NCBI GenBank assembly: GCA_019634975.1
Contig: JAHCAI010000008.1
Span: 1 to 64,000 of the forward strand
Direction of reading: 5' to 3'
DNA length: 64,000 nt
From: Burkholderiales bacterium
GTDB taxonomy: Bacteria; Pseudomonadota; Gammaproteobacteria; Burkholderiales; SG8-41
Below, one piece after another: positions 8,080 to 18,610 of this stretch (position 1 is its first letter; each line of letters opens with the position of its first letter). Below the pieces are notes generated by a model, which was not told the DNA's origin, made no database searches, and saw only the letters and a list, made by a program, of their open reading frames with translations. The translations under genes and the position numbers were made by a program.

Positions 8080-8092
8080 AATCATATAGTTA
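8080..8092 (+). promoter_or_regulatory. AT-rich IHF-like motif (one mismatch)
   Basis: AATCATATAGTTA differs at one position from WATCAANNNNTTR and shares the inner ATAG and flanking A-tract with the exact copies elsewhere in the window. It lies between the integrase start and the tRNA 3' end. IHF sites are common in att regions of tyrosine-recombinase elements, which fits this position. Confidence 0.35.
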
Positions 8093-8119
8093 CAACTATA
8101 TCAACACCTTACAACTCAA

Positions 8120-8209
8120 TGGCGGAGAGTGTGAGATTCGAACTCACGAGGACCGTGAGGCCCTGCCGGTTTTCAAGACCGGTGCATTCAACCGCTCTGC
8201 CAACTCTCC
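8120..8209 (-). tRNA. tRNA-Ser(UGA)
   Basis: The minus strand reads GGAGAGTTGGCAGAGCGG from position 8209, with anticodon loop CTTGAAA (anticodon TGA) closed by CCGGT/ACCGG, a long variable arm, the T-loop GTTCGAATC and acceptor 3' side ACTCTCC-G, followed by an encoded CCA at 8120-8122. The seven acceptor pairs close. The 3' end faces the decayed island, so this tRNA is the probable integration site. No second copy of the tRNA 3' end was seen in the window. Confidence 0.95.
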
Positions 8210-8338
8210 GTATTGCTGCCTGCCAAACCTGCCGGTTTTGGCTCCGGCCGGCCTGACGCTCCGGGGCGCGCATTGTAGCGTCATTTGTCGCGGAAACGCA
8301 CCTGCGGGACGGCAATTGCGCAAAATAATATCATCTAT

Positions 8339-8351
8339 TATCAAATACTTG
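8339..8351 (+). promoter_or_regulatory. IHF-consensus site (dispersed AT-rich motif)
   Basis: TATCAAATACTTG matches WATCAANNNNTTR exactly and is preceded by an AT-rich tract. It sits in the 264-bp gap between tRNA-Ser and the Bax1-inhibitor-family gene, which otherwise shows no gene. One of six exact copies in the window; binding is inferred. Confidence 0.5.
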
Positions 8352-8473
8352 CGTGACCCTGCCCGCTGCTGAAATTGCCGAAATCGATTGCAACTTTATG
8401 TCCCTTTCAGTAGTCTTACTGGGGTCTTACTGTCGACTGTTTCAGTCAACTTTTACTCGGAGGCTTCGAATCC

Positions 8474-9178
8474 ATGCAACCTGATCTGCACACCGGCGCG
8501 CCCTACTCTGCCGGCAGCACCGACATTGCCGCGCAGCAGAACAAGGTTTTGCGCAACACCTACCTGCTGCTCGCGATTTCGCTGATCCCGACGGTGATCG
8601 GCGCCGCGGTCGGCACCAATTTCATCAATTTCAGCTTCATGCGCGCCAGCCCGATCATGTCGGTACTGGTGATGCTGGCGGTGTTCTACGGCTGGATCTA
8701 CGCCATCGAGAAAAACCGCGACAGCGTCCTTGGCGTCGGCCTGCTGCTGGGCTTCACGGCCTTCCTCGGCCTGATGATGGCTCCGCTGCTGCAGACCATC
8801 CTGTCGCTGCGCAACGGCGGACAGCTGGTGATGATGGCCGCCGGCGGCACGGCTGCGGTGTTTTTCGTGCTCTCCGGAATCGCGTCGACGACCAAGCGCG
8901 ATTTCAGCTTCCTCAACAAGTTCCTGCTGGTCGGCTTCGTGGTGATCATGCTGGCGGTGCTCGCCAACATCTTCCTGCAGAGCCCGCTGCTGCAGCTGAC
9001 ATTGTGCGGCGCGTTCATCATCTTCTCGTCGGCGATCATCCTCTGGCAGATCAACTCGATCGTGCGCGGCGGCGAGACGAACTACGTGTCGGCCACGCTG
9101 ACGCTGTATGTCTCGCTCTACAACATCTTCACCAGTCTGCTGCAGCTGCTGGGGATCATGGGCGGCGACCGCGACTGA
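8474..9178 (+). CDS. Bax inhibitor-1/YccA family membrane protein
   Basis: 234 residues with about seven hydrophobic helices and no signal peptide. The ending SATLTLYVSLYNIFTSLLQLLGIMGGDRD is the hallmark C-terminus of the bacterial BI-1 family (YccA/YbhL). E. coli YccA interacts with FtsH, and related proteins leak Ca2+/H+. The start at 8474 is supported by a GGAGG at 8459-8463. Monocistronic, closed by a rho-independent terminator. Confidence 0.9.
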   Translation: MQPDLHTGAPYSAGSTDIAAQQNKVLRNTYLLLAISLIPTVIGAAVGTNFINFSFMRASPIMSVLVMLAVFYGWIYAIEKNRDSVLGVGLLLGFTAFLGLMMAPLLQTILSLRNGGQLVMMAAGGTAAVFFVLSGIASTTKRDFSFLNKFLLVGFVVIMLAVLANIFLQSPLLQLTLCGAFIIFSSAIILWQINSIVRGGETNYVSATLTLYVSLYNIFTSLLQLLGIMGGDRD

Positions 9179-9195
9179 GCAGAGCACCTGCCAAC

Positions 9196-9224
9196 AAAAA
9201 GCGGCCTGCGGGCCGCTTTTTTGT
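9196..9224 (+). terminator. rho-independent terminator after the BI-1 family gene
   Basis: The hairpin AAGCGGCCTGCGGGCCGCTT, preceded by an A-run and followed by a T-run. It lies between convergent genes (BI-1 family gene on plus, rlmD on minus) and may serve both. Confidence 0.85.
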
Positions 9225-9240
9225 TGCCCGGAAAACCCGC

Positions 9241-10572
9241 TCAGCGTTCGAACAGCGCGATCGATTCGACGTGGGCGGTATGCGGAAACATGTTGACGAC
9301 GCCGGCGGCGCGCAGGGTGTAGCCATGCACCGCCACCAGCACCTCCGCGTCCCGCGCCAGTGTCGACGGGCTGCAGGAGACATAGACGATGCGCCGCGGG
9401 CCGTCGGCGCCGATCAGCTTCACCAGTTCCATCGCGCCATCCCGCGGCGGATCGATCAGCAGCTTGTCGAAAGGGCCGAATGCCCGCCACTGCGCCGCGT
9501 CGATCTTGAACAGGTCCATCGTGAAGAAGCGGGTATTGCCGGCCAGCCCGTTGCGCCGCGCGTTGTCCTCCGCCCGCCGGATCAGGCCGGCGCTGCCCTC
9601 GATACCCGTGACATGGGCGCCGCTGCGCGCGATCGGCAGCGTGAAATTGCCCAGCCCGCAGAACAGGTCGGCAATGCGCTCGTCCGGCTGCGGATCGAGC
9701 AGCTTCAGCGCACGCCGCACCAGCACGCGGTTGATCGCGTGGTTGACCTGGGTGAAATCCGTGGGCTTGAAATGGATGCTGACGCCGAACTCGGGCAGCG
9801 TGTAATGCAGGTCACCACCTTCCGCAGGATGGAAAGGCTGCGCCGTCTCCGGGCCGGCAGGCTGCAGCCAGAGGGACACCCCGTGTGCTTCGGCAAATGC
9901 GCGGATGCGCTGTTCGTCGGCCGGCGTCAGCGCCTCCAGCACGCGCAGCACCAGAACGTCCCTGTCCTCGGCCAGTGCCACCTCGATCTGCGGCAGGCGG
10001 TCATGGATGCTGAGGCTGCCGACCAGTTCGCGCAGCCGCGGCAGCAGGTCCGACAGGCGGCGCGGCAGCACCTCGCAGGACGTCATGTCGGCGACATAGC
10101 TGCTGCGCTTTTCATGGAAGCCGACCAGCACCGTGCCCTTTTTCAGCACATTGCGCACGGTCAGCCGCGCGCGATGGCGGTAACCCCAGCCCGGACCGTG
10201 GATCGGCGGCAGGATCTGTTCCGGCCGCACCTTGCCGATGTGGCGCAGGTTGTCCTCGAGCACGCGCTGTTTCGCAGCGACCTGGGTGCGCAGGTCCATG
10301 TGCTGCAGGCTGCAGCCGCCGCAGAGTCCGAAAAAACGGCACTGCGGATCGGTGCGGGCAACGCTTTCGCTGAATATCCGCGTCGCGAAGCCCTGCTCGA
10401 AAGCCGGCTTGCGGCGGTAGATCGAGGCCTCGACCGATTCTCCCGGCAGCGCCCCTTCGATGAACATCACCTTGCCGTCATGGCGGGCAATGCCCTTGCC
10501 TTCGTGGTCCAGGGATTCGATCTGCAGCGGGCCGACCGTGGTCGTCCGCGGAGTCCTGCTGCGGCCGCGCAT
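9241..10572 (-). CDS. rlmD: 23S rRNA (uracil(1939)-C5)-methyltransferase
   Basis: 443 residues: an N-terminal TRAM domain ([20 protein letters not shown]), the Fe-S cysteines of the RumA family ([18 protein letters not shown], then C in TSCEVLP), and a C-terminal SAM-dependent methyltransferase with [23 protein letters not shown] and the catalytic cysteine in [12 protein letters not shown]. Modifies U1939 of 23S rRNA. The ATG overlaps the stop codon of the upstream exonuclease gene (TGATG), implying translational coupling. Confidence 0.93.
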   Translation of the reverse strand: MRGRSRTPRTTTVGPLQIESLDHEGKGIARHDGKVMFIEGALPGESVEASIYRRKPAFEQGFATRIFSESVARTDPQCRFFGLCGGCSLQHMDLRTQVAAKQRVLEDNLRHIGKVRPEQILPPIHGPGWGYRHRARLTVRNVLKKGTVLVGFHEKRSSYVADMTSCEVLPRRLSDLLPRLRELVGSLSIHDRLPQIEVALAEDRDVLVLRVLEALTPADEQRIRAFAEAHGVSLWLQPAGPETAQPFHPAEGGDLHYTLPEFGVSIHFKPTDFTQVNHAINRVLVRRALKLLDPQPDERIADLFCGLGNFTLPIARSGAHVTGIEGSAGLIRRAEDNARRNGLAGNTRFFTMDLFKIDAAQWRAFGPFDKLLIDPPRDGAMELVKLIGADGPRRIVYVSCSPSTLARDAEVLVAVHGYTLRAAGVVNMFPHTAHVESIALFER

Positions 10573-11348
10573 CAGGCCGTCCAGCGCGACAGGAACTCCT
10601 GCCAGTGCGGCTGCTTGAGCTTGCCGAGTGCGGTACGCACCGCCGCCAGCTGCTGCGCGTGCTGGGCCGGCGTCAGCGCGCCGCGCATCAGCTGGAAGCG
10701 CAGATAGACGAGGTAGGTGTTGACGACATCAGTCTCGCAGTAGCGCCAGATGTCCTCCAGCCTGCCGTCCTGGTAGGCGCCCCAGACCGCCGAGCCGTCC
10801 ATGCCGAGCTTGCCCGGAAATCCCATCAGCTGCGCCAGCGCATCCAGCGGCGCGTTGGCGCGCCCCTGGTACAGCGCCAGCAGGTCCATCAGGTCGAGAT
10901 GGCGCTGGTGATAACGGCTGATGTAGTTGTTCCACTTGAATTCGCGGTCGTCCTCGCCCATGTCCCAGTACCGTGCCGCATTCACGCCGTGCATCAGCCC
11001 GCGGTAATGCAGCACCGGCAGGTCGAAGCCGCCCCCGTTCCAGGACACCAGCTGCGGCGAGTACTTGTCGATGCCGTCGAAAAAACGCTGGATGATGTCC
11101 GCCTCGCTCTCGCCGGCCGCGCCCAGCGACCACACCTTGAAGTGGTCACGATCCTGCAGCACGCAGGAAATCACCAGCACGCGCTGCAGGTAATGCGGCA
11201 GGAAGTCGCTGCCGTGGGTCTGCCGCCGCAACTGGAAAGCCATCTCCGCCACGTCGCGGTCGGAAACGCCGGCGTCGATGTCCTGCAGCTTGCGGATACC
11301 GGCGATGTCGGGAACGGTCTCGATGTCGAAGACCAGCACGGGATTCAC
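10572..11348 (-). CDS. 3'-5' exonuclease, PolB-like exonuclease domain
   Basis: 258 residues of the predicted PolB-type 3'-5' exonuclease family (DnaQ/DEDD fold). Metal-binding acidic motifs are visible: FDIETVPD near the start, [12 protein letters not shown] in the middle, and [17 protein letters not shown] near the end. It is a stand-alone proofreading-type nuclease of unknown cellular role. The start is GTG at 11348. It is translationally coupled to rlmD, and the short gap to cysM is filled by an IHF-like motif. Confidence 0.85.
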   Translation of the reverse strand: MNPVLVFDIETVPDIAGIRKLQDIDAGVSDRDVAEMAFQLRRQTHGSDFLPHYLQRVLVISCVLQDRDHFKVWSLGAAGESEADIIQRFFDGIDKYSPQLVSWNGGGFDLPVLHYRGLMHGVNAARYWDMGEDDREFKWNNYISRYHQRHLDLMDLLALYQGRANAPLDALAQLMGFPGKLGMDGSAVWGAYQDGRLEDIWRYCETDVVNTYLVYLRFQLMRGALTPAQHAQQLAAVRTALGKLKQPHWQEFLSRWTA

Positions 11349-11362
11349 AAAAATACCTTTAT

Positions 11363-11375
11363 AATCAAATACTTA
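11363..11375 (+). promoter_or_regulatory. IHF-consensus site (dispersed AT-rich motif)
   Basis: AATCAAATACTTA, an exact WATCAANNNNTTR match, fills most of the 32-bp gap between cysM and the exonuclease gene, which are read in the same direction. Its core is identical to the copy at 22733-22745. Confidence 0.55.
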
Positions 11376-11380
11376 TTTAA

Positions 11381-12265
11381 TCAGGCAAACACGCCGGTCG
11401 ACAGATAACGGTCGCCGCGATCGCAAACGATGGAGACGATCACCGCGTCCCGCACTTCCGCCGAGATCTGCAGCGCAGCCCACAGCGCACCGCCGGAGGA
11501 GACGCCGGCGAAAATGCCCTCCTCGCGCGCGAGCCGGCGCATGGCCTCTTCGGCGTCGGCCTGGCCGACTTCGATCACGCGGTCTACCTGCGACCAGTCG
11601 CAGATTTTCGGCAGGTACTCGGCCGGCCATTTGCGGATGCCGGGAATCTGCGCGCCGTCGGCAGGCTGGCAACCGATGATCTGCACCGCGGGATTTTTCT
11701 CCTTCAGGAAACGCGACACGCCCATGATGGTGCCGGTGGTGCCCATGCTCGAAATGAAATGCGTGACCCGGCCTCCGGTATCGCGCCAGATCTCGGGGCC
11801 GGTGCCCTCGTAATGCGCCAGCGGGTTGTCGGGGTTGGCGAACTGGTCGAGCATGACGCCCCGGCCTTCGCGCACCATGCGTTCGGCGATGTCGCGCGCA
11901 CCCTCCATGCTGCCTTCCTTCGGCGTCAGCACCAGCTGGGCGCCATAGGCACGCATGGTCTGCTGGCGTTCCAGCGACTGGTTCTCCGGCATCACCAGCA
12001 CCATGCGGTAACCCATGATCGCGGCCGCCATCGCCAGCGCGATGCCGGTGTTGCCGCTGGTGGGTTCGATCAGCGTGTCCCCGGGCTTGATCGTGCCGCG
12101 CTCCTCGGCGCGCCTCACCATCGACAGCGCCGGCCTGTCCTTCACCGAGCCCGCGGGATTGTTGCCTTCGAGCTTGAGCAGGATCGCATTCGTGGTATTG
12201 CCGGGCATGCGCTGCAGGCGCACCAGCGGCGTGTTGCCGACGAAATCCGCGAGCGTGTGCCGCAT
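11381..12265 (-). CDS. cysM: cysteine synthase B (O-acetylserine sulfhydrylase)
   Basis: 294 residues, a PLP enzyme making cysteine from O-acetylserine and sulfide or thiosulfate. The PLP lysine is in NPAGSVKDR, the phosphate-binding loop in EPTSGNTGIALA, and the substrate loop in SMGTTGTIMGVSRFL. RKWPAEYLPKI is typical of the CysM branch rather than CysK. It is the last in the run rfaE1-hldD-cysM, starting 3 bp after the hldD stop, as in many Burkholderiales. Confidence 0.93.
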   Translation of the reverse strand: MRHTLADFVGNTPLVRLQRMPGNTTNAILLKLEGNNPAGSVKDRPALSMVRRAEERGTIKPGDTLIEPTSGNTGIALAMAAAIMGYRMVLVMPENQSLERQQTMRAYGAQLVLTPKEGSMEGARDIAERMVREGRGVMLDQFANPDNPLAHYEGTGPEIWRDTGGRVTHFISSMGTTGTIMGVSRFLKEKNPAVQIIGCQPADGAQIPGIRKWPAEYLPKICDWSQVDRVIEVGQADAEEAMRRLAREEGIFAGVSSGGALWAALQISAEVRDAVIVSIVCDRGDRYLSTGVFA

Positions 12266-12268
12266 CGC

Positions 12269-13261
12269 TCAGTCCCGGGCCAGCAGCTGGTGGATGTAGC
12301 GCGACACGCCCTGCTCCACGGTCAGGAACGGGGCGGCATAACCCGCGGCGCGCAGCGCCGTCAGGTCGGCCTGGGTGTAACTCTGGTACTTGCCCTTGAG
12401 GTCGCCGGGGAACGGGATGTAACGGATGACCTTCTGCTGCTGCAGCTCCTGCAGCGTCGCTGCCGGACGGCCCTCCGCGGCACGGCAGGCATTCACCGCT
12501 GCCACCGCCACGTCGTTGAAGGACTGCGCCGCGCCGGTGCCGCAGTTGTAGATGCCGGACACCATCGGGTTCTGCAGGAAAAACAGGTTGACCCTCACCA
12601 CGTCCTCGACGGAAACGAAGTCCCGGCGCTGTTCGCCGTTGCCGTAACCGCCGCTGCCCTCGAACAGGCGCACATGGCCCTCGGCGCGGTACTGGTTGAA
12701 AAAGTGGTACGCCACCGAGGCCATGCGCCCCTTGTGCTGTTCGCGCTCGCCGTAAACGTTGAAATAACGCAGGCCGACCACCTGTGAACCACCCGGCGGC
12801 AGCCGGCGCACGCGCTGGTCGAACAGCAGCTTCGACCAGCCGTAGACATTGAGCGGCCCTTCGCAGGCCGGGTCCTCGCGGAATTCGGCGTGCGCGCCAT
12901 AGGTTGCCGCGGAAGACGCGTAAATGAGGGGAGTCATCTCCGCCGCGCAGAAATCGAGCAGCGCGCAGGAATAGGCGTAATTGACGTCCATCACGTAGCG
13001 GCCGTCGCTGGCCGTGGTGTCGGAGCAGGCACCCTGGTGGAACACCGCCTTCACCGCCCGCCGGAAACCGCCCGCCTTCAGCCGCGCAAGGAATTCGTCC
13101 TTGTCGAGGTAATCGCTGATCGCGCAGTCGACGAGGTTGCGGAATTTGTCGCCCTGCGTCAGGTCATCGACGGCAAGAATGTCGGTGATGCCCTGCGCAT
13201 TGAGCCCCCTGACCAGGTTGGCGCCGATGAAGCCCGCAGCGCCGGTCACCACGTAAACCAT
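12269..13261 (-). CDS. hldD: ADP-L-glycero-D-manno-heptose 6-epimerase
   Basis: 330 residues of the SDR extended family, converting ADP-D,D-heptose to ADP-L,D-heptose for the LPS inner core. The N-terminus has the NAD(P)-binding [16 protein letters not shown]. Catalytic residues are in [12 protein letters not shown] and the YxxxK motif YGWSKLLFD, and [10 protein letters not shown] follows. The ATG at 13261 is used; an in-frame TTG is two codons upstream. It begins 2 bp after the rfaE1 stop, so the two are one operon. Confidence 0.93.
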   Translation of the reverse strand: MVYVVTGAAGFIGANLVRGLNAQGITDILAVDDLTQGDKFRNLVDCAISDYLDKDEFLARLKAGGFRRAVKAVFHQGACSDTTASDGRYVMDVNYAYSCALLDFCAAEMTPLIYASSAATYGAHAEFREDPACEGPLNVYGWSKLLFDQRVRRLPPGGSQVVGLRYFNVYGEREQHKGRMASVAYHFFNQYRAEGHVRLFEGSGGYGNGEQRRDFVSVEDVVRVNLFFLQNPMVSGIYNCGTGAAQSFNDVAVAAVNACRAAEGRPAATLQELQQQKVIRYIPFPGDLKGKYQSYTQADLTALRAAGYAAPFLTVEQGVSRYIHQLLARD

Positions 13262-13263
13262 GC

Positions 13264-14235
13264 TCAATCCTCCTGCGCCGGCGCGAACAGTTCGTCCGGA
13301 TGCACCACTGCGGTGCCGAATTTGCCGACGACAATGCCGGCCGCGCGGTTGGCAATGCGCACCGCCTGTGCCAGATCTTCTCCCGCCGCCAGCATCGCGC
13401 CCACCGTCGCAATCACCGTGTCACCGGCGCCGCTGACATCGTAGACCTCGCGTGCCTGCGCCGGGACATGCAGCCGGCCGCCGGCACGGTAAAGCGTCAT
13501 GCCTTCCTCGCTGCGCGTGAGCAGCAGCCCGCCGAGGCCGAGCCGCCGCCTCAGGGCCTGCGCCTTGCTGCCGAGCATCGCCTCTCCGCGCCAGTCGCCG
13601 ATCACCGCGCGCAGCTCCGCGAGGTTCGGGGTGATCAGCGTTGCGCCGCGATACCGCGAATAGTCCTCGCCCTTGGGATCGACCAGCACCGGCTTGCCGG
13701 CACGGCGGGCGAGAGCGATCATGCGCGCGATGTGCGCGAGGCCGCCCTTGCCGTAATCCGACAGGATCACCACATCGCAGGTTTTCAGAAGGCGCCGGTA
13801 ATCCTTGAGCTTCGAGGCAAGCACCTCGTGGCCGGGCAAGGTCTCGAAATCGGCCCGCAACAGCTGCTGCTGGCGGCCGATGACACGCAATTTGACGGTC
13901 GTCGATACCGTGCGGTCATCGTGCATGCTGGCGGCGATGCCTTCGCGCCGCATCAGCTGGCGCAGCGAGCGCCCCGCCTCGTCGCGCCCGACCACCGACA
14001 GCAGCGCGGTTTTCGCACCCAGCGCTGCAGCATTGCGCGCGACATTCGCCGCGCCGCCGGGACGCTCCTCAATGCGGTCGACCTTCACCACCGGCACCGG
14101 CGCCTCGGGCGAGATGCGGCTGACGTCCCCGAACCAGTAACGGTCGAGCATCACGTCGCCGACGACCAGCACCCGGGCGCGGCGCAGGCGCCGTTCCGGG
14201 GCGGTGGGAGTGGATTGTGGTCTCTGTCCTGGCAT
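13264..14235 (-). CDS. rfaE1: D-glycero-beta-D-manno-heptose-7-phosphate kinase (domain I enzyme only)
   Basis: 323 residues of the PfkB/ribokinase family. The N-terminal [26 protein letters not shown] is diagnostic for HldE domain [12 protein letters not shown] and the ATP/anion-hole signature [17 protein letters not shown] with catalytic Asp are present. The nucleotidyltransferase domain of bifunctional HldE is absent, so it must be encoded elsewhere (HldC/RfaE2). ATG at 14235 preferred over a TTG at 14250. Confidence 0.92.
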   Translation of the reverse strand: MPGQRPQSTPTAPERRLRRARVLVVGDVMLDRYWFGDVSRISPEAPVPVVKVDRIEERPGGAANVARNAAALGAKTALLSVVGRDEAGRSLRQLMRREGIAASMHDDRTVSTTVKLRVIGRQQQLLRADFETLPGHEVLASKLKDYRRLLKTCDVVILSDYGKGGLAHIARMIALARRAGKPVLVDPKGEDYSRYRGATLITPNLAELRAVIGDWRGEAMLGSKAQALRRRLGLGGLLLTRSEEGMTLYRAGGRLHVPAQAREVYDVSGAGDTVIATVGAMLAAGEDLAQAVRIANRAAGIVVGKFGTAVVHPDELFAPAQED

Positions 14236-14275
14236 TGCTGTTCCGGTCAAACCGGTATTCTAATCGGCACGACCC

Positions 14276-14992
14276 TCAACCCTGCGCGGTCGCGATCTCG
14301 GCGTTGATGCGATCCAGCACCGCTAGCGGGTCGGCTGCGCGGGTGATCGGCCGCCCCACCACCAGGTAGTCGGCGCCGCCGGCGATCGCCGCCTGCGGCG
14401 TGACAATGCGTTTCTGGTCATCCTGCTCGGCATCTGCGAGGCGGATGCCCGGGGTCACCAGGCAGAACTCCGGCCCGCAGGCCGAGCGCAGCCGCGGTGC
14501 TTCCTGCGCCGAGCACACCACCCCGTCCATGCCGCTCGCAGCCGCCAGCCGTGCCAGGCGTTCGACCAGCACTTCGGGGGTTTCGCTGTGACCGGTTTCG
14601 CGCAGGTCTTCCGCACCGAGGCTGGTCAGCACAGTGACCGCAATCAGCATCGGCGGGCGCGCAAGGCCGGCGAGCGCTTCGCGCGCCGCATTCATCATCG
14701 TGCGGCCGCCGCTGGCGTGCACGTTGATCATCCACACCCCGAGGTTCGCAGCCGAGCGGCAGGCGGATGCCACGGTGTTCGGGATGTCGTGGTATTTCAG
14801 GTCGAGGAAGAGGTCGAAGCCGCGTGCGACCAGCTGCTCGACCAGCGCCGGGCCGGCCACGGTGAACAGCTCCTTGCCGACCTTGACCCTGCAGCGCGCC
14901 GGATCCAGACGCCCCGCAAAAGCCAGCGCTTCGTCGCCGCTCGCGTAATCCAGCGCGACGATCACCTGCGGGCCTGCCGCTGCGGTTTTCAT
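14276..14992 (-). CDS. pyrF: orotidine 5'-phosphate decarboxylase
   Basis: 238 residues catalysing the final step of UMP synthesis. The N-terminus [14 protein letters not shown] and the catalytic charged network [13 protein letters not shown] are present, as are [18 protein letters not shown] and [12 protein letters not shown] at the phosphate-binding end. The ATG at 14992 is where family homology begins. Follows lapB by 19 bp on the same strand, a common betaproteobacterial neighbourhood. Confidence 0.93.
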   Translation of the reverse strand: MKTAAAGPQVIVALDYASGDEALAFAGRLDPARCRVKVGKELFTVAGPALVEQLVARGFDLFLDLKYHDIPNTVASACRSAANLGVWMINVHASGGRTMMNAAREALAGLARPPMLIAVTVLTSLGAEDLRETGHSETPEVLVERLARLAAASGMDGVVCSAQEAPRLRSACGPEFCLVTPGIRLADAEQDDQKRIVTPQAAIAGGADYLVVGRPITRAADPLAVLDRINAEIATAQG

Positions 14993-15011
14993 GGTGCAGT
15001 GGTCCCCATTC

Positions 15012-16187
15012 TCATGCCGGCAAAGCCTTTTCTTCGGTGCGCCGCGGCGCGTAGGTTTCCCATTCACCGCAGGCCGGGCAATGCCAGTAGAACTGGCGCG
15101 CGCGGAAACCGCAGTGTTCGCATTTGTACATCGACAGGCTGCGGGTGTGCTGGTGAAGCAGCTGCTTGATCATCTCGAGGTCATGGCGACGCTCCGCGGG
15201 CGCTTCGAGCAGCTGCGCCTCCAGCAGCTTGTCCAGACCGAGCAGCGTCGGGGTGCGCCGCACCTCGTCGCGCACCAGGCGGTAGGCTGCCGCAGCGCCC
15301 TGCTCCGCGAGCAGCGCGCGATAGACCGTATCCAGCAGGTCTACCGAGGCATATTTCTCGAGGTAGCCGCGCAGCAGATTGAGCCCTTCCTCGGCACGGC
15401 CCTGGTCTCGGTAGGCATTGAGCAATCTCTCGGCCACCAGAGACAGGTAGGCCGGGTTCTGGGATTCAATGCGCTGCCATGCGGCGATCGCCGCCGGCAG
15501 GTTGCCGAGATCGCGCTCGACGTCCCCCAGCAGCAGGTTGGCGCGCACGCAGAGCCGGTGGTGTTTCAGCGCCTGCTCGAGGTGCGGCCGCGCTTCGGCC
15601 GGGCGCGACTGCATCAGCTCGCGCGCCGCCATCTCGCAGCAGAAATTGGCAATCTCCTTCTGCAGGGAACTGCCGTTGAGCTCTTCCAGTTTTTCAGCGA
15701 TGACGATCGCCTTGTGCCATTCCTTCTCCTGCTCGTAGATTTCCAGCAGGAAACGCAGCGCGGCCTCGGCATGCGGCGTGGCATCGAGCTTCAGGAACAG
15801 TTCCTCGGCACGGTCGAGCAGGCCGGCCTTGAGGTAATCCTGCGCAAGCTCGAGCACCGCCTGCAGCTTCTGCTCCTGTGGCAGGTCATCGCGCTCGGCG
15901 AGGCTTTGGTGCATGCGGATCGCCCGCTCCACCTCGCCGCGGCGGCGGAACAGGCTGCCCAGCGCGAAATGCAGTTCTATGGTCTGGGGATTGCCCTTTG
16001 CCACCTCGATGAAGGCCTCGATCGCCTTGTCGGGCTGCTCGTTGAGCAGGAAGTTGAGGCCCTTGAAATAGGACGCCGGCAGCAGCCGGGATTCGCTGAC
16101 GATCTGCCGGATGTCGACGCGGGCGGTCATCCAGCCGAGCGCGAAAAACAGCGGCAGCGCCAGCAACCACCACAGTTCGATGTCCAT
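15012..16187 (-). CDS. lapB: lipopolysaccharide assembly protein LapB (TPR/rubredoxin)
   Basis: 391 residues: an N-terminal membrane anchor ([23 protein letters not shown]), then tandem TPR repeats (for example [20 protein letters not shown] and [19 protein letters not shown]), and a C-terminal rubredoxin-like metal knuckle with two CxxC pairs (CEHCGF...[11 protein letters not shown]). In E. coli LapB (YciM) directs FtsH to degrade LpxC and so balances LPS synthesis. It follows lapA by 12 bp. Confidence 0.92.
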   Translation of the reverse strand: MDIELWWLLALPLFFALGWMTARVDIRQIVSESRLLPASYFKGLNFLLNEQPDKAIEAFIEVAKGNPQTIELHFALGSLFRRRGEVERAIRMHQSLAERDDLPQEQKLQAVLELAQDYLKAGLLDRAEELFLKLDATPHAEAALRFLLEIYEQEKEWHKAIVIAEKLEELNGSSLQKEIANFCCEMAARELMQSRPAEARPHLEQALKHHRLCVRANLLLGDVERDLGNLPAAIAAWQRIESQNPAYLSLVAERLLNAYRDQGRAEEGLNLLRGYLEKYASVDLLDTVYRALLAEQGAAAAYRLVRDEVRRTPTLLGLDKLLEAQLLEAPAERRHDLEMIKQLLHQHTRSLSMYKCEHCGFRARQFYWHCPACGEWETYAPRRTEEKALPA

Positions 16188-16199
16188 CGGCTCAGCGCG

Positions 16200-16502
16200 T
16201 CACAGCAGGTCGGGCGGCGGCAGCACCGGCGCCTCCTCGGCCGGACGCGCGGCGGCCTGCAGGGCGCGGATCTCGCGCTTCAACGCGGCAATCTCGCGGC
16301 GCAGCCGCAGCGTCTGCAACAGCCCGGCGACCAGCCCGACCATCGCGCCGCCGCAAACCGCGACCAGCAGCACCAGCACCAGCGGCGCCTCCCACTGGTA
16401 GCCGAGGTAATAACGGACGGTCACCGGATCCGTGTTCACGATCGCGAACGACAGGATCAGCAGAAACAGCGCCAGCTTGACGATTAGCATCAGGTATTGC
16501 AT
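16200..16502 (-). CDS. lapA: LapA-domain (DUF1049) inner-membrane protein
   Basis: 100 residues with two transmembrane helices (LIVKLALFLLILSFAIVN and VLVLLVAVCGGAMVGLVAGL) enclosing the DPVTVRYYLGYQWEAPL loop, and a basic coiled-coil tail. The family partners LapB in LPS assembly. Positioned between ihfB and lapB, as in other Burkholderiales. Confidence 0.88.
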   Translation of the reverse strand: MQYLMLIVKLALFLLILSFAIVNTDPVTVRYYLGYQWEAPLVLVLLVAVCGGAMVGLVAGLLQTLRLRREIAALKREIRALQAAARPAEEAPVLPPPDLL

Positions 16503-16541
16503 GGCCCGCCGAGAATATCACGCCGCATGGCACATAAAAAA

Positions 16542-16566
16542 GCGGCATGGCCGAAGCCATGCCGCC
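16542..16566 (-). terminator. rho-independent terminator after ihfB
   Basis: Stem GCGGCATGGC / GCCATGCCGC with a CGAA tetraloop. On the minus strand it is followed by a T-run (the plus-strand AAAAAA just before 16542). It separates ihfB from lapA-lapB. Confidence 0.85.
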
Positions 16567-16591
16567 TGAAGGAACGATGCCTGATCGTCCG

Positions 16592-16876
16592 TTACTTCTT
16601 GATGTCCACGCGCTCGCGCAGTTCCTTGCCGGCCTTGAAATGCGGCACGTACTTCGCGGGCACCTGCACGCGCTCGCCAGACTTGGGATTGCGTCCGGTA
16701 CGCGGCGGTCGGTAGTTGAGTCCGAAACTGCCAAAGCCCCTGATCTCGATGCGCTGTCCCTGCGACAGGCTCTTGCCCATGGCGTCGAGAATCATCTTCA
16801 CTGCCAGTTCGGCGTCCTTGGCCACAAGCTGTGGGTAGCGTGCAGCCAGCTTCGCGATCAACTCCGACTTGGTCAT
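16592..16876 (-). CDS. ihfB: integration host factor beta subunit
   Basis: 94 residues, a DNA-bending protein that pairs with IhfA. The start [11 protein letters not shown] and the DNA-minor-groove arm [21 protein letters not shown], including the intercalating Pro in RNPKSGE, are intact. Lies 15 bp after rpsA, the classic cmk-rpsA-ihfB order. Notable because a motif matching the IHF consensus is repeated across this window. Confidence 0.95.
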   Translation of the reverse strand: MTKSELIAKLAARYPQLVAKDAELAVKMILDAMGKSLSQGQRIEIRGFGSFGLNYRPPRTGRNPKSGERVQVPAKYVPHFKAGKELRERVDIKK

Positions 16877-16891
16877 GATGCTCCCTTAACT

Positions 16892-18610
16892 TTATTGTTG
16901 AGTATTGGCTGTATCCAGCTTGGCCTTGAGCAGCGCCCCGAGGTTGGTCGTGCCGGTGCTCGCCTGCTTGTTTTCCGAAGACATCTTCTGCATGGCTTCG
17001 GTCTCCTCCGCAAGGTCTTTGGCCTTGATCGACAGGTTGATGGTGCGGTTCTTGCGGTCAATGTTGATGATCATCGCGGTGACCGAATCGCCTTCCTTCA
17101 GCTTGGTGCGGATGTCCTCCACGCGGTCGCGCGACACTTCAGACGCGCGCAGGTATCCGTCCATCTCGCCCTCGAGGCTGATCACTGCGCCCTTGGCGTC
17201 TATCGACTTGACGGTGCCGGTAACAATCGAGTTCTTGTCATGGCCGCCGACGTAGCTGCTGAAGGGGTCGCCCTCGAGCTGCTTGATGCCGAGGGAGATG
17301 CGCTCGCGCTCGACGTCGATCGACAGCACCTGGGCCTCGACTTCCTCGCCCTTCTTGTAATTGCGCACGGCTTCCTCGCCGGGCGTGTTCCACGAGAGGT
17401 CGGACAGGTGGACCAGGCCGTCGATGCCGCCGGCGAGCCCGATGAAGATGCCGAAGTCGGTGATCGACTTGATCTGGCCCTTCACCTTGTCGCCCTTCTT
17501 GAAGTTCATCGAGAACTCTTCCCACGGATTCGCCATGCACTGCTTCATGCCCAGCGAAATGCGGCGGCGGTCCTCGTCGATCTCGAGCACCATGACCTCG
17601 ACCTCGTCGCCGAGCTGCACGACTTTCGAGGGATGCACGTTCTTGTTGGTCCAGTCCATCTCGGAGACGTGCACCAGGCCTTCGATGCCCGGCTCGATCT
17701 CGACGAAAGCGCCGTAGTCGGTGAGGTTCGATACCTTGCCGAACAGGCGGGTGTTGGGCGGATAGCGGCGCGACAGGCCGACCCAGGGATCCTCGCCGAG
17801 CTGCTTCATGCCCAGCGAAACGCGGTTCTTCTCCTGGTCGAACTTGAGCACCTTGGCAGTGACTTCATCGCCAACGCTGAGCATCTCGGACGGATGCTTG
17901 ACGCGGCGCCAGGCGAGGTCGGTGATGTGCAGCAGGCCATCGATGCCGCCGAGGTCGACGAACGCGCCGTAGTCGGTGATGTTCTTGACGATGCCCTTGA
18001 CGGTGACGCCCTCGCGCAGGTTCTCCAGCAGCTTGGCGCGCTCTTCACCCTGGCTGGCTTCGAGCACGGCGCGGCGCGACACGACCACGTTGTTGCGCTT
18101 GCGGTCGAGCTTGATGACCTTGAACTCCATTTCCTTGTTTTCGTACGGCGTGGTGTCCTTCACCGGACGGGTGTCCACCAGCGAGCCCGGGAGGAAAGCG
18201 CGGATGCCGTTGATCATCACGGTCAGGCCGCCCTTGACCTTGCCGCTGATCACGCCCTGCACGATGTTGCCTTTCTCGAGCGCGTCTTCCAGCTCGTGCC
18301 AAGCAGCGAGGCGCTTGGCCTTGTCGCGCGACAGGCGGGTTTCGCCGTAGCCGTCCTCGAGGGCTTCGATGGCGACACTGACAAAGTCGCCGACATTGAC
18401 TTCCAGCTCGCCGCGGTCGTTGCGGAACTCCTCGGCGGGCACATAACTTTCGGACTTGAGGCCGGCGTTGACGACCACGAAATTGTCGTCGATGCGCATC
18501 ACCTCGGCGGTGATGACTTCGCCGATGCGCATTTCCTTGCGCGACAGGCTCTCTTCAAAGAGTGCCGCAAAGCTCTCGGAAACGGCGGCTTGTTGGGTTG
18601 TTTTCATCAT
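16892..18610 (-). CDS. rpsA: 30S ribosomal protein S1
   Basis: 572 residues with six S1/OB-fold repeats; examples are the [20 protein letters not shown] and [20 protein letters not shown] units. S1 brings structured or leaderless mRNAs to the ribosome. Two adjacent ATGs begin the gene at 18610. No Shine-Dalgarno is visible upstream, as is usual for rpsA, which relies on its own leader structure and autoregulation. Followed by ihfB. Confidence 0.95.
   Translation of the reverse strand: MMKTTQQAAVSESFAALFEESLSRKEMRIGEVITAEVMRIDDNFVVVNAGLKSESYVPAEEFRNDRGELEVNVGDFVSVAIEALEDGYGETRLSRDKAKRLAAWHELEDALEKGNIVQGVISGKVKGGLTVMINGIRAFLPGSLVDTRPVKDTTPYENKEMEFKVIKLDRKRNNVVVSRRAVLEASQGEERAKLLENLREGVTVKGIVKNITDYGAFVDLGGIDGLLHITDLAWRRVKHPSEMLSVGDEVTAKVLKFDQEKNRVSLGMKQLGEDPWVGLSRRYPPNTRLFGKVSNLTDYGAFVEIEPGIEGLVHVSEMDWTNKNVHPSKVVQLGDEVEVMVLEIDEDRRRISLGMKQCMANPWEEFSMNFKKGDKVKGQIKSITDFGIFIGLAGGIDGLVHLSDLSWNTPGEEAVRNYKKGEEVEAQVLSIDVERERISLGIKQLEGDPFSSYVGGHDKNSIVTGTVKSIDAKGAVISLEGEMDGYLRASEVSRDRVEDIRTKLKEGDSVTAMIINIDRKNRTINLSIKAKDLAEETEAMQKMSSENKQASTGTTNLGALLKAKLDTANTQQ

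Noticed and set aside
8120..8209. A second att copy of the tRNA-Ser 3' end within the window
   Set aside because: I looked for the T-arm/acceptor sequence elsewhere in the left 8 kb and did not find it; the other end of the island is probably outside the window.
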